DNA of 64,000 nt from Amycolatopsis methanolica 239 (GTDB taxonomy: Bacteria > Actinomycetota > Actinomycetes > Mycobacteriales > Pseudonocardiaceae): positions 4,216,001 to 4,280,000 of the forward strand of contig NZ_CP009110.1 in assembly GCF_000739085.1 (NCBI RefSeq). Direction: 5' to 3'. The notes below the pieces were generated by a model. It ran no database searches and had not been told where the DNA came from. It saw nothing but the letters and a program-made list of their open reading frames with translations. A program made the position numbers and the translations under genes. Of this stretch, positions 8,534-18,793 are shown in pieces. Within the stretch, counting starts at the first letter, position 1. Every line of letters begins with the position of its first letter.

Positions 8534-9328
8534 TCAGCGCTTCCAGTGGCGGAAAGATTCCGGGAACTCAGCCGAACCCCCGAACCGGGCAGATAGTGCA
8601 CGGTACACCGAGGGCACGGTCCCACGCACCGCAATTGGCAACCTCAGCCAGCGCGGCACGTACTGCTCGGCCCGTTCCGCCGTGATCGCTCCCAGCACCG
8701 CCGCGGCGACCTTGTCCGCGGGCACCGGTCTGGGGCTACGCCGCTGGTAGGGACGGCCGCGGCGGGCGAAGAACTCGGTGTCCACCACCCCGGGCACGAC
8801 CACCCCGACCCGCACCCCGGTACCGGCCAGTTCCAGCCGCAGGCTCTCGGCGAAAACGTCCACCCCCGCCTTGGTCGCCGAGTACACCGACTCCCCCGCG
8901 ACCCCGGCCCGGCCCGCGATGGACGTGACGAACACCACCACCGACCGGGGGCAGTCGAGGAGCGCGGGCAGCAGGGCGCGGGTCAGTTCGACCGGAGCGG
9001 CCAGGTTCACGGAGAGCAACCGCCGCACGTCGGCACCGGACATCCCGGACACCGGTCCGGCGTAGCCCATCCCGGCGTTGTTGACGAGCACGTCCACCCG
9101 GCCGGCCCGCGCCGCGATCTCCTCCGCCGCGGCTTCCACCGCGCCGGGCTCGGCGAAGTCGGCGCGGACGGCGACCCCGCCGGTGCGCTCCGCGAGCGCG
9201 TCCAGCCGGTCGCCGTCCCGGCCGTGCAGCACGAGGCGAGCACCGGCCTCGTGCAGCCGGAGCGCGGTGGCCGCCCCGATGCCCGACGAGGCACCGGTGA
9301 CCACCGCGACCGCTCCGCGGACGTCCAT
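8534..9328 (-). CDS. Short-chain dehydrogenase/reductase
   Basis: A 264-residue classical SDR. It has the NAD(P)-binding TGASSGIG at residues 11-18, NNAG at 83-86, and the catalytic Tyr149 and Lys153 within YSATK, with Ser136 in VTSIAGR as the third catalytic residue. HGRDGDR after the second strand suggests NADP preference. The substrate cannot be told from sequence. It leads a probable two-gene operon with the downstream DMT transporter. Confidence 0.88.
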   Translation of the reverse strand: MDVRGAVAVVTGASSGIGAATALRLHEAGARLVLHGRDGDRLDALAERTGGVAVRADFAEPGAVEAAAEEIAARAGRVDVLVNNAGMGYAGPVSGMSGADVRRLLSVNLAAPVELTRALLPALLDCPRSVVVFVTSIAGRAGVAGESVYSATKAGVDVFAESLRLELAGTGVRVGVVVPGVVDTEFFARRGRPYQRRSPRPVPADKVAAAVLGAITAERAEQYVPRWLRLPIAVRGTVPSVYRALSARFGGSAEFPESFRHWKR

Positions 9329-9633
9329 CCGTCAGACTCCGATCCGGCCGGCGCCCGCGCGCCGCCCACTCTTCAGCCGGGCACGCGGCCACCGCGCGGG
9401 GCGGGGCAAAGCCTGCCACCCGGCCCGGGGCCCGAAAGCGTGCCCGGCAGCCCGGCCATCACCCGGATCAGCCCGACTGCCGCAGGCAGAGCCCGAGGGT
9501 CACTCATCCGCCAGCGGACCCTGCCACCATCGCGGCGGCGGAACCCGCCCCACGACCGCCCACCGAGGCCCAGGGCCGCGAGGGACGAGCCCGGCTACCG
9601 CCGGTCCGGCTCCTCCGCGGCTGCCATCGAGCG
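9329..9633. other. 305-base non-coding gap upstream of the SDR gene
   Basis: No credible gene was found between the SDR start and the FKBP stop; the open frames crossing it are Pro/Arg/Gly-rich shadows. A loose inverted pair GGGCACGC/GCGTGCCC (near 9378 and 9437) spans over 50 bases and is not convincing as a terminator. The SDR promoter should be in this gap. Confidence 0.5.
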
Positions 9634-10221
9634 TCAGCCGGCGACCTGGACGGCGTCGACGACGAAGACGAGCGTCTCGTTCGGCTTGATCGGGCCGTTG
9701 CCGCGGGCGCCGTAGCCGAGGTCCGGCGGGATGACCAGCAGGCGGCGGCCGCCCTGCTTGATGCCCTCCAGGCCCTGGTCCCAGCCCGGGATCGCGGTGC
9801 CCTCGCCCAGCGCGAACGAGAACGGCGCCGAGCCGAACGAGTTCTGCTGGTCGACCTTGTCCGACCAGGTCACCAGGTCGTAGTCCATCTGCAGCGTGCT
9901 GCCGGCGTGGGCGGTGGCGCCGGTGCCCGGCTTCAGGTCCTTCGTCAGCAGCTTGGTCGGCGCGCTGCACGTGTCCGGGATCGTGATCGTCGGCTTGGCC
10001 CCGAAGTCACCGGTCACGGTGATGTCGTCCGCGGTGCACTCGTGCGCGGCGCTGCCCGTGTCGTGCCCCGCCGAGGCGCTCGCGGACGCCGCCGCCGGCT
10101 CGGGCGCCGGGTAGGTCGGGCCGCCACCGGGCGGGAAGGAAGACGGGTCCTGGTCGGGCGCGCAGGCCCCGAGAGCGAGGGCGGCTGCCGCCGCGAGCAC
10201 GATCTTGCCAGCGTTACGCAT
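9634..10221 (-). CDS. FKBP-type peptidyl-prolyl isomerase lipoprotein
   Basis: A 195-residue secreted lipoprotein. The signal peptide ends in the lipobox LGAC, with Cys20 as the lipidated residue, followed by a low-complexity Pro/Ala/Ser linker. The C-terminal ~110 residues are an FKBP domain: the KPGTGATAHAGSTLQMDYDLVTW opening region, FALGEGTAIPGWDQGLEGIK, RRLLVIPPDLGYG and the final LVFVVDAVQV. It probably helps fold exported proteins at the outer face of the membrane. It is 10 bases from the stop of the helD-type gene on the same strand. Confidence 0.93.
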   Translation of the reverse strand: MRNAGKIVLAAAAALALGACAPDQDPSSFPPGGGPTYPAPEPAAASASASAGHDTGSAAHECTADDITVTGDFGAKPTITIPDTCSAPTKLLTKDLKPGTGATAHAGSTLQMDYDLVTWSDKVDQQNSFGSAPFSFALGEGTAIPGWDQGLEGIKQGGRRLLVIPPDLGYGARGNGPIKPNETLVFVVDAVQVAG

Positions 10222-10230
10222 GGCGACACC

Positions 10231-12555
10231 TTAACCGGGCGTTGACGTCGGCCGTCCGGCGGAGTACAAGATGCCGAGCCGTTGCGTGGCACGGGTGTAG
10301 CCGACGTAGAGGTCGTTCCAGCCGCGCGGCGACTCCGCCACGATCTCCTCCGGCGCGAGCACCACGACGCCGTCGAACTCGAGCCCCTTGGCCTCGGCGA
10401 CGGTGAGCACCGACACCGCGTCGCCGTGACCGTCCAGTTCGGACCGGACCGAGCCAAGCCTGGCCGCCGGGACCAGGACCGCGACGGTGCCGCCGTCCGC
10501 GGCAGCCACCTCGTCGTCCACGATGGACGCCAGCGGGCGCTCGCCGAGCGGCGCGCGCCACGGCTCGACGCCGGTTTCCCGCACCGACGTCGGCACCCGC
10601 AGGTCCGGGTCCACCTCGCGCAGCGCCTCGGCGGCGCGGTTCATGATCTCCACCGGGGTCCGGTAGTTGACGGTCAGCTCACGCAGCCGCCAGCGGTCCC
10701 CGACGTAGTGGCCGAGCATGTCCCGCCACGACGACGCGCCGCCCGGCGCGCCGGTCTGGGCGACGTCGCCGACGACGGTCATCGACCGGCTCGGGCAGCG
10801 GCGCATCAGCAGCCGCCAGTCCATCGCGGACAGCTCCTGCGCCTCGTCGACGATGACGTGCCCGAACGTCCAGGTGCGGTCGCGGGCCGCGCGCTGGGCG
10901 GCGGTCAGGTGGCTGCTGCGTTCCTGCCGCTCGGCGAACAGCTCGGCGTCCAGGATGTCGGCGATGTTGATCTGGTCCTCGTCCAGGAGCTCCTCGTCCT
11001 GGTCCATGATGTCGAGCACACCTTCGGCGTAGGCGCGCTCCTCGCGCTCGCGCCGTTCGCGGGCGGCGCGCTCGGCCTCATCGTCCTCGCCGAGCAGCTC
11101 GGCCAGCTCGTCGAGCAGCGGCACGTCGCCCGGCGTCCAGGGCGAGCGGGCCGGGCGCTTCAGCGCCGCGCGGTCGTCGTCGGAGAGCAGCCCCTCGGAC
11201 GCGGACAGCAGCCGGTCCGGTTCGGCGAACAGGTCGCGCAGCAGCCGCTGCGGGGTGATCTTCGGCCACAGCTCGTCGATCGCCGCGGCGACGGTCTCGG
11301 ACTCGGCGAGTTCCTTGCGGATCTCGACCCGGTCCCCCGCGTCCAGCACGGGCGCGTCGGCGGTCTCGTCCTCGGCGAGCGGGATGTCGGGGACCCCCTC
11401 GAAGAGGTCGACCTCCATGCGCACCGCGGCCCGCTCGGTCAGCGCGTCCAGCATCGCGTCGACGAACACGCGCCGCGCCAGGTTGTGCGGGCGGCGGGTG
11501 CGCCGGGCCTTGTCGCGCGCCCGCTCGACGACGGCGCGGTCAAGCACCAGCACGTCGTCGTCGAAGGCGACCTCGAACCGCTCGTCCGGCACACGCTGGC
11601 GGTCGGCGACGGCCCTGGTGAGCACGTCGACCATGACCAGCCTGCCCTTGACCTCGGCGGCCGCGCGGCTGTCCGCGCCGCGCGCCCGGATACCGGGGAA
11701 CAGCTGCCCGATCGTGGACAGCAGCACCCCGGTCTCGCCCAGCGACGGCAGAACCTGGCCGATGTAGTGCAGGAACGTGCTGTTCGGCCCCACCACGAGC
11801 ACGCCGCGGGAGGCGAGCTGCTGGCGGTAGGTGTAGAGGAGGTAGGCGGCCCGGTGCAGGGCCACGGCGGTCTTGCCGGTGCCCGGCCCGCCCTGGACCA
11901 CGACGACGCCGCTGAGGTCGTCGCGGATGATGTCGTCCTGCTCGGCCTGGATGGTGGCGACGATGTCGCTCATCTCACCCGTGCGCTTGCGCTCCAGCGC
12001 GGCCAGCAGGGCGGCCTCGCCGGCCAGGCCCAGGTCCGCCTGCTGCCCGTCGACGGCGCGCAGGTCGAGGATCTCGTCGTCGAGGCCGACGACCTTGCGG
12101 CTCAGCGTGCGGATGTGCCTGCGGCGCCGCACGCCCTCAGGGGACGCGGCGGTGGCCAGGTAGAACGGCCGCGCGGCGGGCGCGCGCCAGTCCAGCAGCA
12201 GCGGCTCGTAGTCACCGTCCTCGTCGAACAGGCCGAGCCGTCCGATGTAGGCGGGCGCCTGCTCGCCGTGGAAATCGAGCCTGCCGAAGCACAGGCCCTG
12301 CTCGACGGAGCCGAGCTGCGCGAGCCGCTCGTGGTGGAGGCTGCTGGCGGCGTCCCGCTCGGCGCTCTCCTGCGGGGTCTCCCCGTGCGAGCGCAGCGCC
12401 CGCTCCAGGCGCCGTTCGGCGGTGGTGCGCTCGGCGTCGAGCCTGCGGTAGAGCATGGACACGTAGTCCTGCTCGTGCTGAAGGTCGGTCGTGTTCTCCG
12501 GTTCCCGGTCCTCAGCCACGGACAAGAGCAACCTGCTTTCGGCATCGGGTGACAA
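10231..12555 (-). CDS. HelD-type RNA polymerase-remodelling ATPase
   Basis: A 774-residue UvrD/Rep-like superfamily 1 ATPase. Walker A is GGPGTGKT at about 222-229, Walker B/motif II is HVIVDEAQELS near 565, and later motifs include VVGDVAQTG, VNYRTP and the C-terminal LYVGYTRATQRL. The N-terminal coiled coil (EQDYVSMLYRRLDAERTTAERRLERAL) matches HelD, which pries stalled RNA polymerase off DNA; related HelR proteins also displace rifamycins. I could not find the rifamycin-associated element palindrome upstream. The frame opens at a TTG; a GTG at 12516 is an alternative start. Confidence 0.88.
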   Translation of the reverse strand: MSPDAESRLLLSVAEDREPENTTDLQHEQDYVSMLYRRLDAERTTAERRLERALRSHGETPQESAERDAASSLHHERLAQLGSVEQGLCFGRLDFHGEQAPAYIGRLGLFDEDGDYEPLLLDWRAPAARPFYLATAASPEGVRRRRHIRTLSRKVVGLDDEILDLRAVDGQQADLGLAGEAALLAALERKRTGEMSDIVATIQAEQDDIIRDDLSGVVVVQGGPGTGKTAVALHRAAYLLYTYRQQLASRGVLVVGPNSTFLHYIGQVLPSLGETGVLLSTIGQLFPGIRARGADSRAAAEVKGRLVMVDVLTRAVADRQRVPDERFEVAFDDDVLVLDRAVVERARDKARRTRRPHNLARRVFVDAMLDALTERAAVRMEVDLFEGVPDIPLAEDETADAPVLDAGDRVEIRKELAESETVAAAIDELWPKITPQRLLRDLFAEPDRLLSASEGLLSDDDRAALKRPARSPWTPGDVPLLDELAELLGEDDEAERAARERREREERAYAEGVLDIMDQDEELLDEDQINIADILDAELFAERQERSSHLTAAQRAARDRTWTFGHVIVDEAQELSAMDWRLLMRRCPSRSMTVVGDVAQTGAPGGASSWRDMLGHYVGDRWRLRELTVNYRTPVEIMNRAAEALREVDPDLRVPTSVRETGVEPWRAPLGERPLASIVDDEVAAADGGTVAVLVPAARLGSVRSELDGHGDAVSVLTVAEAKGLEFDGVVVLAPEEIVAESPRGWNDLYVGYTRATQRLGILYSAGRPTSTPG

Positions 12556-12606
12556 GTCGGCCTGAAACCCAACGAAGGTGAGCGCCGGAAGATTCCCGGC
12601 CGAGCG

Positions 12607-13584
12607 TCAGAACGGCAGGCCGAGCGTGGGCAGACCGATCGCCGAGTCGACCGCGAGCGCGCAGAACAGGATCATCAGGTACGTGTTCGACCGGTGGAAC
12701 AGGGCCATCGGCTTGGTCTCCACGCCGCGCCGGACGCCCGAGTAGAGGCGGTGCGCGTAGAAGAGGAACCAGGACCCGGCCAGCACCGCGAAGCTCGCGT
12801 ACAGCCAGCTCGTCGCGGGCAGCAGGAGCAGCGTCCAGCCGACCATCACCCACGAGTAGATGAGGATCTGGCGGGCCACGTGCTCCGGCGTGGCGACCAC
12901 CGGCAGCATCGGCACGCCGGCGCGCTCGTAGTCGTCGCGGTACTTCATGGCCAGCGCCCAGGTGTGCGGCGGCGTCCAGAAGAAGATGACGGCGAACATC
13001 ACGAACGCGGGCCACTGCACCGTGCCGGTGACCGCGGCCCAGCCGATCACCACCGGCATGCAGCCCGCCGCGCCGCCCCACACCACGTTCTGCGCCGTGC
13101 GCCGCTTGAGCACCAGGGTGTACACGAAGATGTAGAACAGGATCGTCGCGATCGCCAGCACGGCGGCCAGCAGGTTCACCGTGAAGTACAGCATCGCGAA
13201 CGAGCCGGCGCCCAGCGCCAGCGCGAACACCAGCGCGTTGCGCCGCGGCACCGAGTCGCGGACCAGCGGGCGCCGCTTGGTCCGGTTCATCACCTTGTCG
13301 ATGTCGGCGTCGATGACGCAGTTCAGCGCGTTCGCACTGCCCGCGGCCATGGTGCCGCCGACCAGCGTCGCCAGGATCAGCCACGGCGACGGGATCGTGC
13401 GCGCGGCGAGGAACATCGCCGGGATGGTGGTGACCAGCAGCAGCTCGATGACCTGAGGCTTGGTCAGGGCGACGTAGGCGCCGACGATCCGGCTCACGCG
13501 CCGCAGACCACGCGGGCGCTCGCCTCCGGGGTCGACAGCGCTGGTGCTGTCACTGCGCCCGTGCGCAGCGTTCACCAACGACAA
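12607..13584 (-). CDS. ctaB: Protoheme IX farnesyltransferase (heme O synthase)
   Basis: A 325-residue polyprenyltransferase with about nine membrane helices. It attaches a farnesyl group to protoheme to make heme O for cytochrome oxidase. The first aspartate motif is N88-x3-D92-x3-D96 followed by [11 protein letters not shown], and the second loop has [16 protein letters not shown]. Divergent from tkt, the usual arrangement in Actinobacteria (ctaB next to the tkt-tal-zwf cluster). Confidence 0.96.
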   Translation of the reverse strand: MSLVNAAHGRSDSTSAVDPGGERPRGLRRVSRIVGAYVALTKPQVIELLLVTTIPAMFLAARTIPSPWLILATLVGGTMAAGSANALNCVIDADIDKVMNRTKRRPLVRDSVPRRNALVFALALGAGSFAMLYFTVNLLAAVLAIATILFYIFVYTLVLKRRTAQNVVWGGAAGCMPVVIGWAAVTGTVQWPAFVMFAVIFFWTPPHTWALAMKYRDDYERAGVPMLPVVATPEHVARQILIYSWVMVGWTLLLLPATSWLYASFAVLAGSWFLFYAHRLYSGVRRGVETKPMALFHRSNTYLMILFCALAVDSAIGLPTLGLPF

Positions 13585-13879
13585 TTCCGCTCCCTGAGTC
13601 AGATTCGGGTGGCACCGGGGCAGCCCGGCACCGCAACCGATCGTAATCGCCGGGTTCGCACCCCGCGCGCACCGGGGTGCACGAGCCGCGTGTGTCGGCC
13701 CCGGAGCCGCCGGGTACCCGACCTACTAGGCTGGCTCCGGGGTTTGCGCTTGTGGTCCTGCGCACGCCCGCTAGCAGAAATATCGTCTCTTCGGGATCGA
13801 TTGAGATGAGTGGAGCCTGCGCGCGCGAAGACCCCCACCACAGAAGTAGTCACCGAGAAGGACGGGGAGTTCGAGTTCA
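13585..13879. promoter_or_regulatory. Divergent ctaB/tkt promoter region
   Basis: A 295-base gap between two divergent conserved genes must contain both promoters. It becomes AT-richer near 13770-13815 (AGAAATATCGTCTC). I could not identify a clear pair of -35 and -10 hexamers. A GGGGAG ribosome site lies about 10 bases before the tkt GTG. Confidence 0.45.
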
Positions 13880-15985
13880 GTGTCCGATATCGCCTCCATC
13901 AGCGAGAACAACCCACTGCTGCGGCGGAACCTGCCCGCCGACTGGACCGACCTCGACACCCGCGCGGTCGACACCGTCCGGGTGCTGGCCGCCGACGCGG
14001 TCGAGAACTGCGGCAGCGGTCACCCCGGCACCGCGATGAGCCTGGCGCCGGTGGCGTACTCGCTCTTCCAGCGGATCATGCGCCACGACCCGAGCGACCC
14101 GGAGTGGCCGGCGCGTGACCGGTTCGTCCTGTCCGCCGGGCACTCCAGCCTGACGCTCTACATCCAGCTTTACCTCGCCGGCTACGGCCTCGAGCTGGAG
14201 GACCTCAAGCAGCTGCGCAAGTGGGGCTCGAAGACCCCGGGCCACCCGGAGTACCAGCACACCAAGGGCGTGGAGACCACCACCGGCCCGCTCGGCCAGG
14301 GCCTGGCCAACGCGGTCGGCATGGCGATGGCCGCCCGCCGCGAGCGCGGCCTGCTCGACCCGGACGCCGCGCCCGGCGAGAGCATCTTCGACCACCACAT
14401 CTTCGTGATCGCCTCCGACGGCGACATCGAGGAGGGTGTGACCTCCGAGGCCTCGTCCATCGCGGGCCGCCAGGAGCTGGGCAACCTGGTCGTCATCTAC
14501 GACGACAACAAGATCTCGATCGAGGACGACACCAACATCGCGCTGTCCGAGGACACCGCGAAGCGGTACGAGGCCTACGGCTGGCACGTCCAGGTCGTCG
14601 AGGGCGGCGAGGACGTCGTCGCGTTCGAGGAGGCCATCGCGGCCGCCAAGGCGGAGACCACCCGCCCGTCGTTCATCCTGCTGCGCACCGTGATCGGCTA
14701 CCCGGCGCCGAACAAGATGAACACCGGCAAGGCGCACGGCGCCGCGCTGGGCGCCGAGGAGGTCGCCGCGGTCAAGGAGATCCTCGGCTTCGACCCGGAG
14801 CGCAGCTTCCAGGTCGACGACGAGGTGATCGAGCACACGCGCAAGGCACTGGACCGCGGCAAGCAGGAGCGCGCCGCGTGGCAGGAGCGCTTCGACGCCT
14901 GGGCCGCCGCCAACCCGGAGCGCAAGAAGCTCGCCGACCGGCTGGCCACCCGCGACCTGCCCGAGGGCTGGGCCGAGAAGCTGCCGAGCTGGGAGCCCGA
15001 CGCCAAGGGCATCGCGACCCGCAAGGCCTCCGGCGAGGTCCTCAACGCGCTGGCCGACGTGCTGCCGGAGCTGTGGGGCGGTTCGGCCGACCTGGCCGAG
15101 AGCAACAACACCACCATGAAGGGCGCCGACTCGTTCGGCCCGGAGAAGGCCTCCACCGGCATGTGGCAGGCCAACCCCTACGGCCGCACGTTGCACTTCG
15201 GTGTCCGCGAGCACGCCATGGGCTCGATCCTCAACGGCATCGCGCTGCACGGCGGCACCCGGCCCTACGGCGCCACCTTCCTGGTGTTCAGCGACTACAT
15301 GCGCCCGCCGGTCCGGCTGGCCGCGCTGATGCACGCGCCGGTCATCTACGTGTGGACGCACGACTCGATCGGCCTCGGCGAGGACGGCCCGACGCACCAG
15401 CCGATCGAGCATCTGGCCTCACTGCGCGCCATCCCGGGCCTGAACGTGGTCCGGCCCGCCGACGCCAACGAGACCGCGGGCGCGTGGAAGGCCGCGCTGG
15501 AGGACAAGCGCCACCCGTCGGGCCTGGCGCTGACCCGCCAGAACGTCCCGGTGCTCGAGGGCACCGCGGCGGACAAGGTCGCCAAGGGCGCCTACGTGCT
15601 CGCCGAGGCCTCCTCCGGCACCCCGGAGGTCGTGCTGATGGCGACCGGTTCGGAGGTCCAGCTGGCCGTCGAGGCGCGCAAGACGCTCGAGGCCGACGGC
15701 GTGCCCACCCGGGTCGTGTCGGTGCCGTGCGTCGAGTGGTTCGAGGCGCAGGACGAGGCGTACCGCGAGTCGGTCCTGCCCAGCGGGGTGAAGGCCCGCG
15801 TGTCGGTCGAGGCCGGTATCGCGCAGCCGTGGTACCGCTGGGTCGGCGATGCCGGTGAGATCGTCTCGATCGAGCACTTCGGGGCCTCGGCCGACTACCA
15901 GACCCTGTTCCGCGAGTTCGGGTTCACCGCCGACGCCGTGGTCGACGCCGCGCGCCGCTCGCTCGCCAAGACCAAGAACTCCTGA
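13880..15985 (+). CDS. tkt: Transketolase
   Basis: A 701-residue thiamine-diphosphate enzyme of the non-oxidative pentose phosphate pathway, moving two-carbon units between sugar phosphates. Visible signatures are [10 protein letters not shown] near the N-terminus, the cofactor motif SDGDIEEG...[22 protein letters not shown], and in the pyrimidine domain [14 protein letters not shown] and [15 protein letters not shown]. The start is GTG with GGGGAG upstream. It is the first gene of a six-gene, same-strand operon ending at pgl; tal follows after 23 bases. Confidence 0.97.
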   Translation: MSDIASISENNPLLRRNLPADWTDLDTRAVDTVRVLAADAVENCGSGHPGTAMSLAPVAYSLFQRIMRHDPSDPEWPARDRFVLSAGHSSLTLYIQLYLAGYGLELEDLKQLRKWGSKTPGHPEYQHTKGVETTTGPLGQGLANAVGMAMAARRERGLLDPDAAPGESIFDHHIFVIASDGDIEEGVTSEASSIAGRQELGNLVVIYDDNKISIEDDTNIALSEDTAKRYEAYGWHVQVVEGGEDVVAFEEAIAAAKAETTRPSFILLRTVIGYPAPNKMNTGKAHGAALGAEEVAAVKEILGFDPERSFQVDDEVIEHTRKALDRGKQERAAWQERFDAWAAANPERKKLADRLATRDLPEGWAEKLPSWEPDAKGIATRKASGEVLNALADVLPELWGGSADLAESNNTTMKGADSFGPEKASTGMWQANPYGRTLHFGVREHAMGSILNGIALHGGTRPYGATFLVFSDYMRPPVRLAALMHAPVIYVWTHDSIGLGEDGPTHQPIEHLASLRAIPGLNVVRPADANETAGAWKAALEDKRHPSGLALTRQNVPVLEGTAADKVAKGAYVLAEASSGTPEVVLMATGSEVQLAVEARKTLEADGVPTRVVSVPCVEWFEAQDEAYRESVLPSGVKARVSVEAGIAQPWYRWVGDAGEIVSIEHFGASADYQTLFREFGFTADAVVDAARRSLAKTKNS

Positions 15986-16008
15986 ATCACCGCAAAGGGG
16001 ATGAAGTC

Positions 16009-17118
16009 ATGAGCGACAACCTGGCTCAGCTGTCTCAGGCCGGCGTGTCCATCTGGCTCGACGACCTGTCGCGCGAACGGCTGAACTCCGGCAACCTGGC
16101 CGAGCTCATCCGCGACCGTCACGTGACCGGCGTGACCACCAACCCGACGATCTTCGCCAACGCGCTCGCCGACGGCGAGTCCTACGACGCCCAGGTCCGC
16201 GAGCTGGCCGCTCGCGGCGCGGACGTGCACGCCGCCGTCCGCGAGCTGACCACCACCGACGTGCGCAACGCCGCGGACCTGTTCCGCGACATCTACACCC
16301 GCACGAACGGGGTGGACGGCCGCGTGTCGATCGAGGTCGACCCGCGCCTGGCCCGCGACGCCGACAAGACGGCCGCCGAGGCGCAGGACCTGTGGAAGAC
16401 CGTCGACCGGCCGAACATCCTCGTCAAGATCCCGGCCACTGAGGAGGGCCTGCCCGCGATCACCAAGACCCTGGCCGAGGGCATCAGCGTCAACGTCACG
16501 CTGATCTTCTCGGTCGAGCGCTACCGCGCGGTGATCGAGGCCTACTTCGCCGGGCTGGAGCAGGCCAAGGCCAACGGCCACGACCTCGCCACGATCGAGT
16601 CGGTCGCCTCGTTCTTCGTGTCCCGTGTGGACAGTGAGATCGACAAGCGGCTGGACGCGATCGGCACCGACGAGGCCAAGGCGCTGCGCGGCGAGGCCGC
16701 GATCGCCAACGCCCGCCTGGCCTACGCCGCGTACGAGGAGCTGTTCGCCACCGACCGCTGGCAGGCGCTGGCCGCCGCGGGCGCGCGGCCGCAGCGCCCG
16801 CTGTGGGCCTCCACTGGCGTGAAGGACCCGTCCTATTCGGACACCCGCTACGTGGACCAGCTCGTAGTGGCGGGCACGGTCAACACCATGCCGGAGAAGA
16901 CGCTGCTGGCCGCCGCCGACCACGCCAAGGTCGAGGGCGACAAGGTCACCGGCACCGGCGCGCAGGCGCAGGAGGTGTTCGACAAGCTCGCCGCGGTGGG
17001 CATCGACATCCCGGACGTCTTCCGCACGCTGGAGGACGAGGGCGTGGAGAAGTTCGACAAGTCCTGGGCCGAGCTGCTGGAGACCGTCACCGGGCAGCTC
17101 GAGAAGGCGAAGGGCTGA
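16009..17118 (+). CDS. tal: Transaldolase
   Basis: A 369-residue class I aldolase-type enzyme moving a dihydroxyacetone unit between sugar phosphates. [13 protein letters not shown] lies near residue 41 and the Schiff-base lysine is Lys140 in NILVKIPAT. The long form with the C-terminal [21 protein letters not shown] is the one found in Actinobacteria. AAAGGGGA precedes the ATG. It sits between tkt and pgi. Confidence 0.97.
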   Translation: MSDNLAQLSQAGVSIWLDDLSRERLNSGNLAELIRDRHVTGVTTNPTIFANALADGESYDAQVRELAARGADVHAAVRELTTTDVRNAADLFRDIYTRTNGVDGRVSIEVDPRLARDADKTAAEAQDLWKTVDRPNILVKIPATEEGLPAITKTLAEGISVNVTLIFSVERYRAVIEAYFAGLEQAKANGHDLATIESVASFFVSRVDSEIDKRLDAIGTDEAKALRGEAAIANARLAYAAYEELFATDRWQALAAAGARPQRPLWASTGVKDPSYSDTRYVDQLVVAGTVNTMPEKTLLAAADHAKVEGDKVTGTGAQAQEVFDKLAAVGIDIPDVFRTLEDEGVEKFDKSWAELLETVTGQLEKAKG

Positions 17119-17122
17119 CGCC

Positions 17123-18793
17123 GTGGTGGGGGAAGAGCTGACCGTCACGATCAGCGACGAGGAGCTGGCCGCGCAGGCGGCTCCGCTGGTCGACGAGCTC
17201 GTATCCGACCAGGTCGCGTCGAAGGTCGCGGCGCAGGACCCCACTCTGTGGGGCCCCGACGCCGAGTCCGAGGCTTCGATCCGGCTGTCCTGGACCACGC
17301 TGCACAAGTCGTCGCGCCCGCTGATCGGCGAGATCGAGGCGCTGCGTGAGGAGCTGCGCGGCGAGGGCGTCGACCGGATCGTCCTGGCTGGCATGGGCGG
17401 CTCGTCGCTCGCGCCGGAGGTCATCGCGGCGACCGAGAACGTCGCGCTGACCGTGCTGGACACCACCGACCCGGGCCAGGTCGCCGACGCGCTCGCCGGC
17501 GACCTCCAGCGCACGGTGCTGGTGGTGTCGTCGAAGTCCGGCGGCACGGTGGAGACCGACAGCCACCGCCGGATCTTCGCGAAGGCGTTCGCGGACAACG
17601 GGATCGACGCCGCGCGGCGGATCGTCGTGGTCACCGACCCCGGCTCGCCGCTGTCGGAGCTGGCCGAGAAGGAGGGGTACCGCAAGGTGTTCCTCGCCGA
17701 CCCGCACGTGGGCGGGCGCTACTCGGCGCTCACCGCGTTCGGGCTGGTGCCCGCCGGGCTGGCCGGGGCGGACATCGCCCGGCTGCTCGACCAGGCCGCG
17801 GCCGCCGCGCAGGTCCTCGGCAACGACAGCGCCGACAACCCGGCGGTCAAGCTGGCCGCCGCGTGGGCCGCCGCGCACAACGCGGGCGCGGAGAAGGTCG
17901 TGCTGGCCGACACCGGCTCCGGCATCACCGGCTTCGCCGACTGGGCGGAGCAGCTGATCGCCGAGTCCACCGGCAAGCTCGGCACCGGCCTGCTGCCGGT
18001 CGCCGTGGACGGCCCGGCCGCGCCCGGCTTCGCCGACGCGGGCGCCGACGCGACCCCGGTCGCGATCGGCCCGGTGACCGGCGCCGCCAAGGTGGCCACC
18101 ACCGGCTCGCTGGGCGCGCAGTTCCTGCTGTGGGAGTTCGCCACCGCGATCGCCGGGCGGCTGCTGAAGATCAACCCGTTCGACCAGCCGGACGTGGAGG
18201 CCGCGAAGAAGGCCGCCCGTTCGCTGCTGGACGACCCGTCGAAGCTGACCGGCGGCGAGACGCCGACCACGGTGGACGATGCGGTGGAGATCTTCGCCCC
18301 CCGGGAACTGGCAGCGGCGCGCAGCGCCACCGTTGAGGGTGGCGGTGGGCGACGGGAGGGCGTCTCGGGCGACGGCTCGCTGTCCGACGTGCTGCGGGAG
18401 TTCCTGGCGACCGCGCCGGAGGGCGGCTACCTCGCGGTGCAGGCCTATCTGGACCGCCTCGACGACGCCTCGGCGGCGCTGCTGCGTCCCGAGCTGGCGA
18501 AGCGGACCGGGCTGCAGACCACCTTCGGGTGGGGGCCGCGGTTCCTGCACTCGACCGGCCAGTACCACAAGGGCGGTCACCAGAACGGCATCTTCCTGCA
18601 GATCACCGGCGCGAACGAGGACGACCTCGACGTGCCGGACCGGCCCTACACCCTGGGCCAGCTGCAGCACGCGCAGGCGCTCGGCGACGGCCAGGTGCTG
18701 ACCGAGCGCGGCCGTCCGGTGCTGCGTCTGCACCTGACCGACCGGGCCGCGGGCCTGGCTGAGCTCATGCGCGCGGTACAGGAGGCCGAGTGA
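17123..18793 (+). CDS. pgi: Glucose-6-phosphate isomerase
   Basis: A 556-residue SIS-domain isomerase linking glycolysis and the pentose phosphate pathway. Sugar-phosphate binding motifs include LAGMGGSSLAPEV, VSSKSGGTVET and, near the C-terminus, GQYHKGGHQNG. It is the actinobacterial type that clusters with tal and zwf. An extra segment after AVEIFAP (about residues 392-418, Ala/Arg/Gly-rich) is encoded by a stretch with a hairpin at 18325-18344 and looks like an in-frame insertion in a loop. The start is GTG, four bases after the tal stop; its stop overlaps the zwf GTG. Confidence 0.94.
   Translation: MVGEELTVTISDEELAAQAAPLVDELVSDQVASKVAAQDPTLWGPDAESEASIRLSWTTLHKSSRPLIGEIEALREELRGEGVDRIVLAGMGGSSLAPEVIAATENVALTVLDTTDPGQVADALAGDLQRTVLVVSSKSGGTVETDSHRRIFAKAFADNGIDAARRIVVVTDPGSPLSELAEKEGYRKVFLADPHVGGRYSALTAFGLVPAGLAGADIARLLDQAAAAAQVLGNDSADNPAVKLAAAWAAAHNAGAEKVVLADTGSGITGFADWAEQLIAESTGKLGTGLLPVAVDGPAAPGFADAGADATPVAIGPVTGAAKVATTGSLGAQFLLWEFATAIAGRLLKINPFDQPDVEAAKKAARSLLDDPSKLTGGETPTTVDDAVEIFAPRELAAARSATVEGGGGRREGVSGDGSLSDVLREFLATAPEGGYLAVQAYLDRLDDASAALLRPELAKRTGLQTTFGWGPRFLHSTGQYHKGGHQNGIFLQITGANEDDLDVPDRPYTLGQLQHAQALGDGQVLTERGRPVLRLHLTDRAAGLAELMRAVQEAE

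Noticed and set aside
10282-12552. A 756-codon + strand open frame opposite the HelD-type gene
   Set aside because: Shadow frame; the opposite strand has all superfamily 1 motifs in order.
12556-12606. Rifamycin-associated element upstream of the HelD-type gene
   Set aside because: I could not see the inverted repeat of that element in the short gap; function as a rifamycin-resistance HelR is therefore not claimed.
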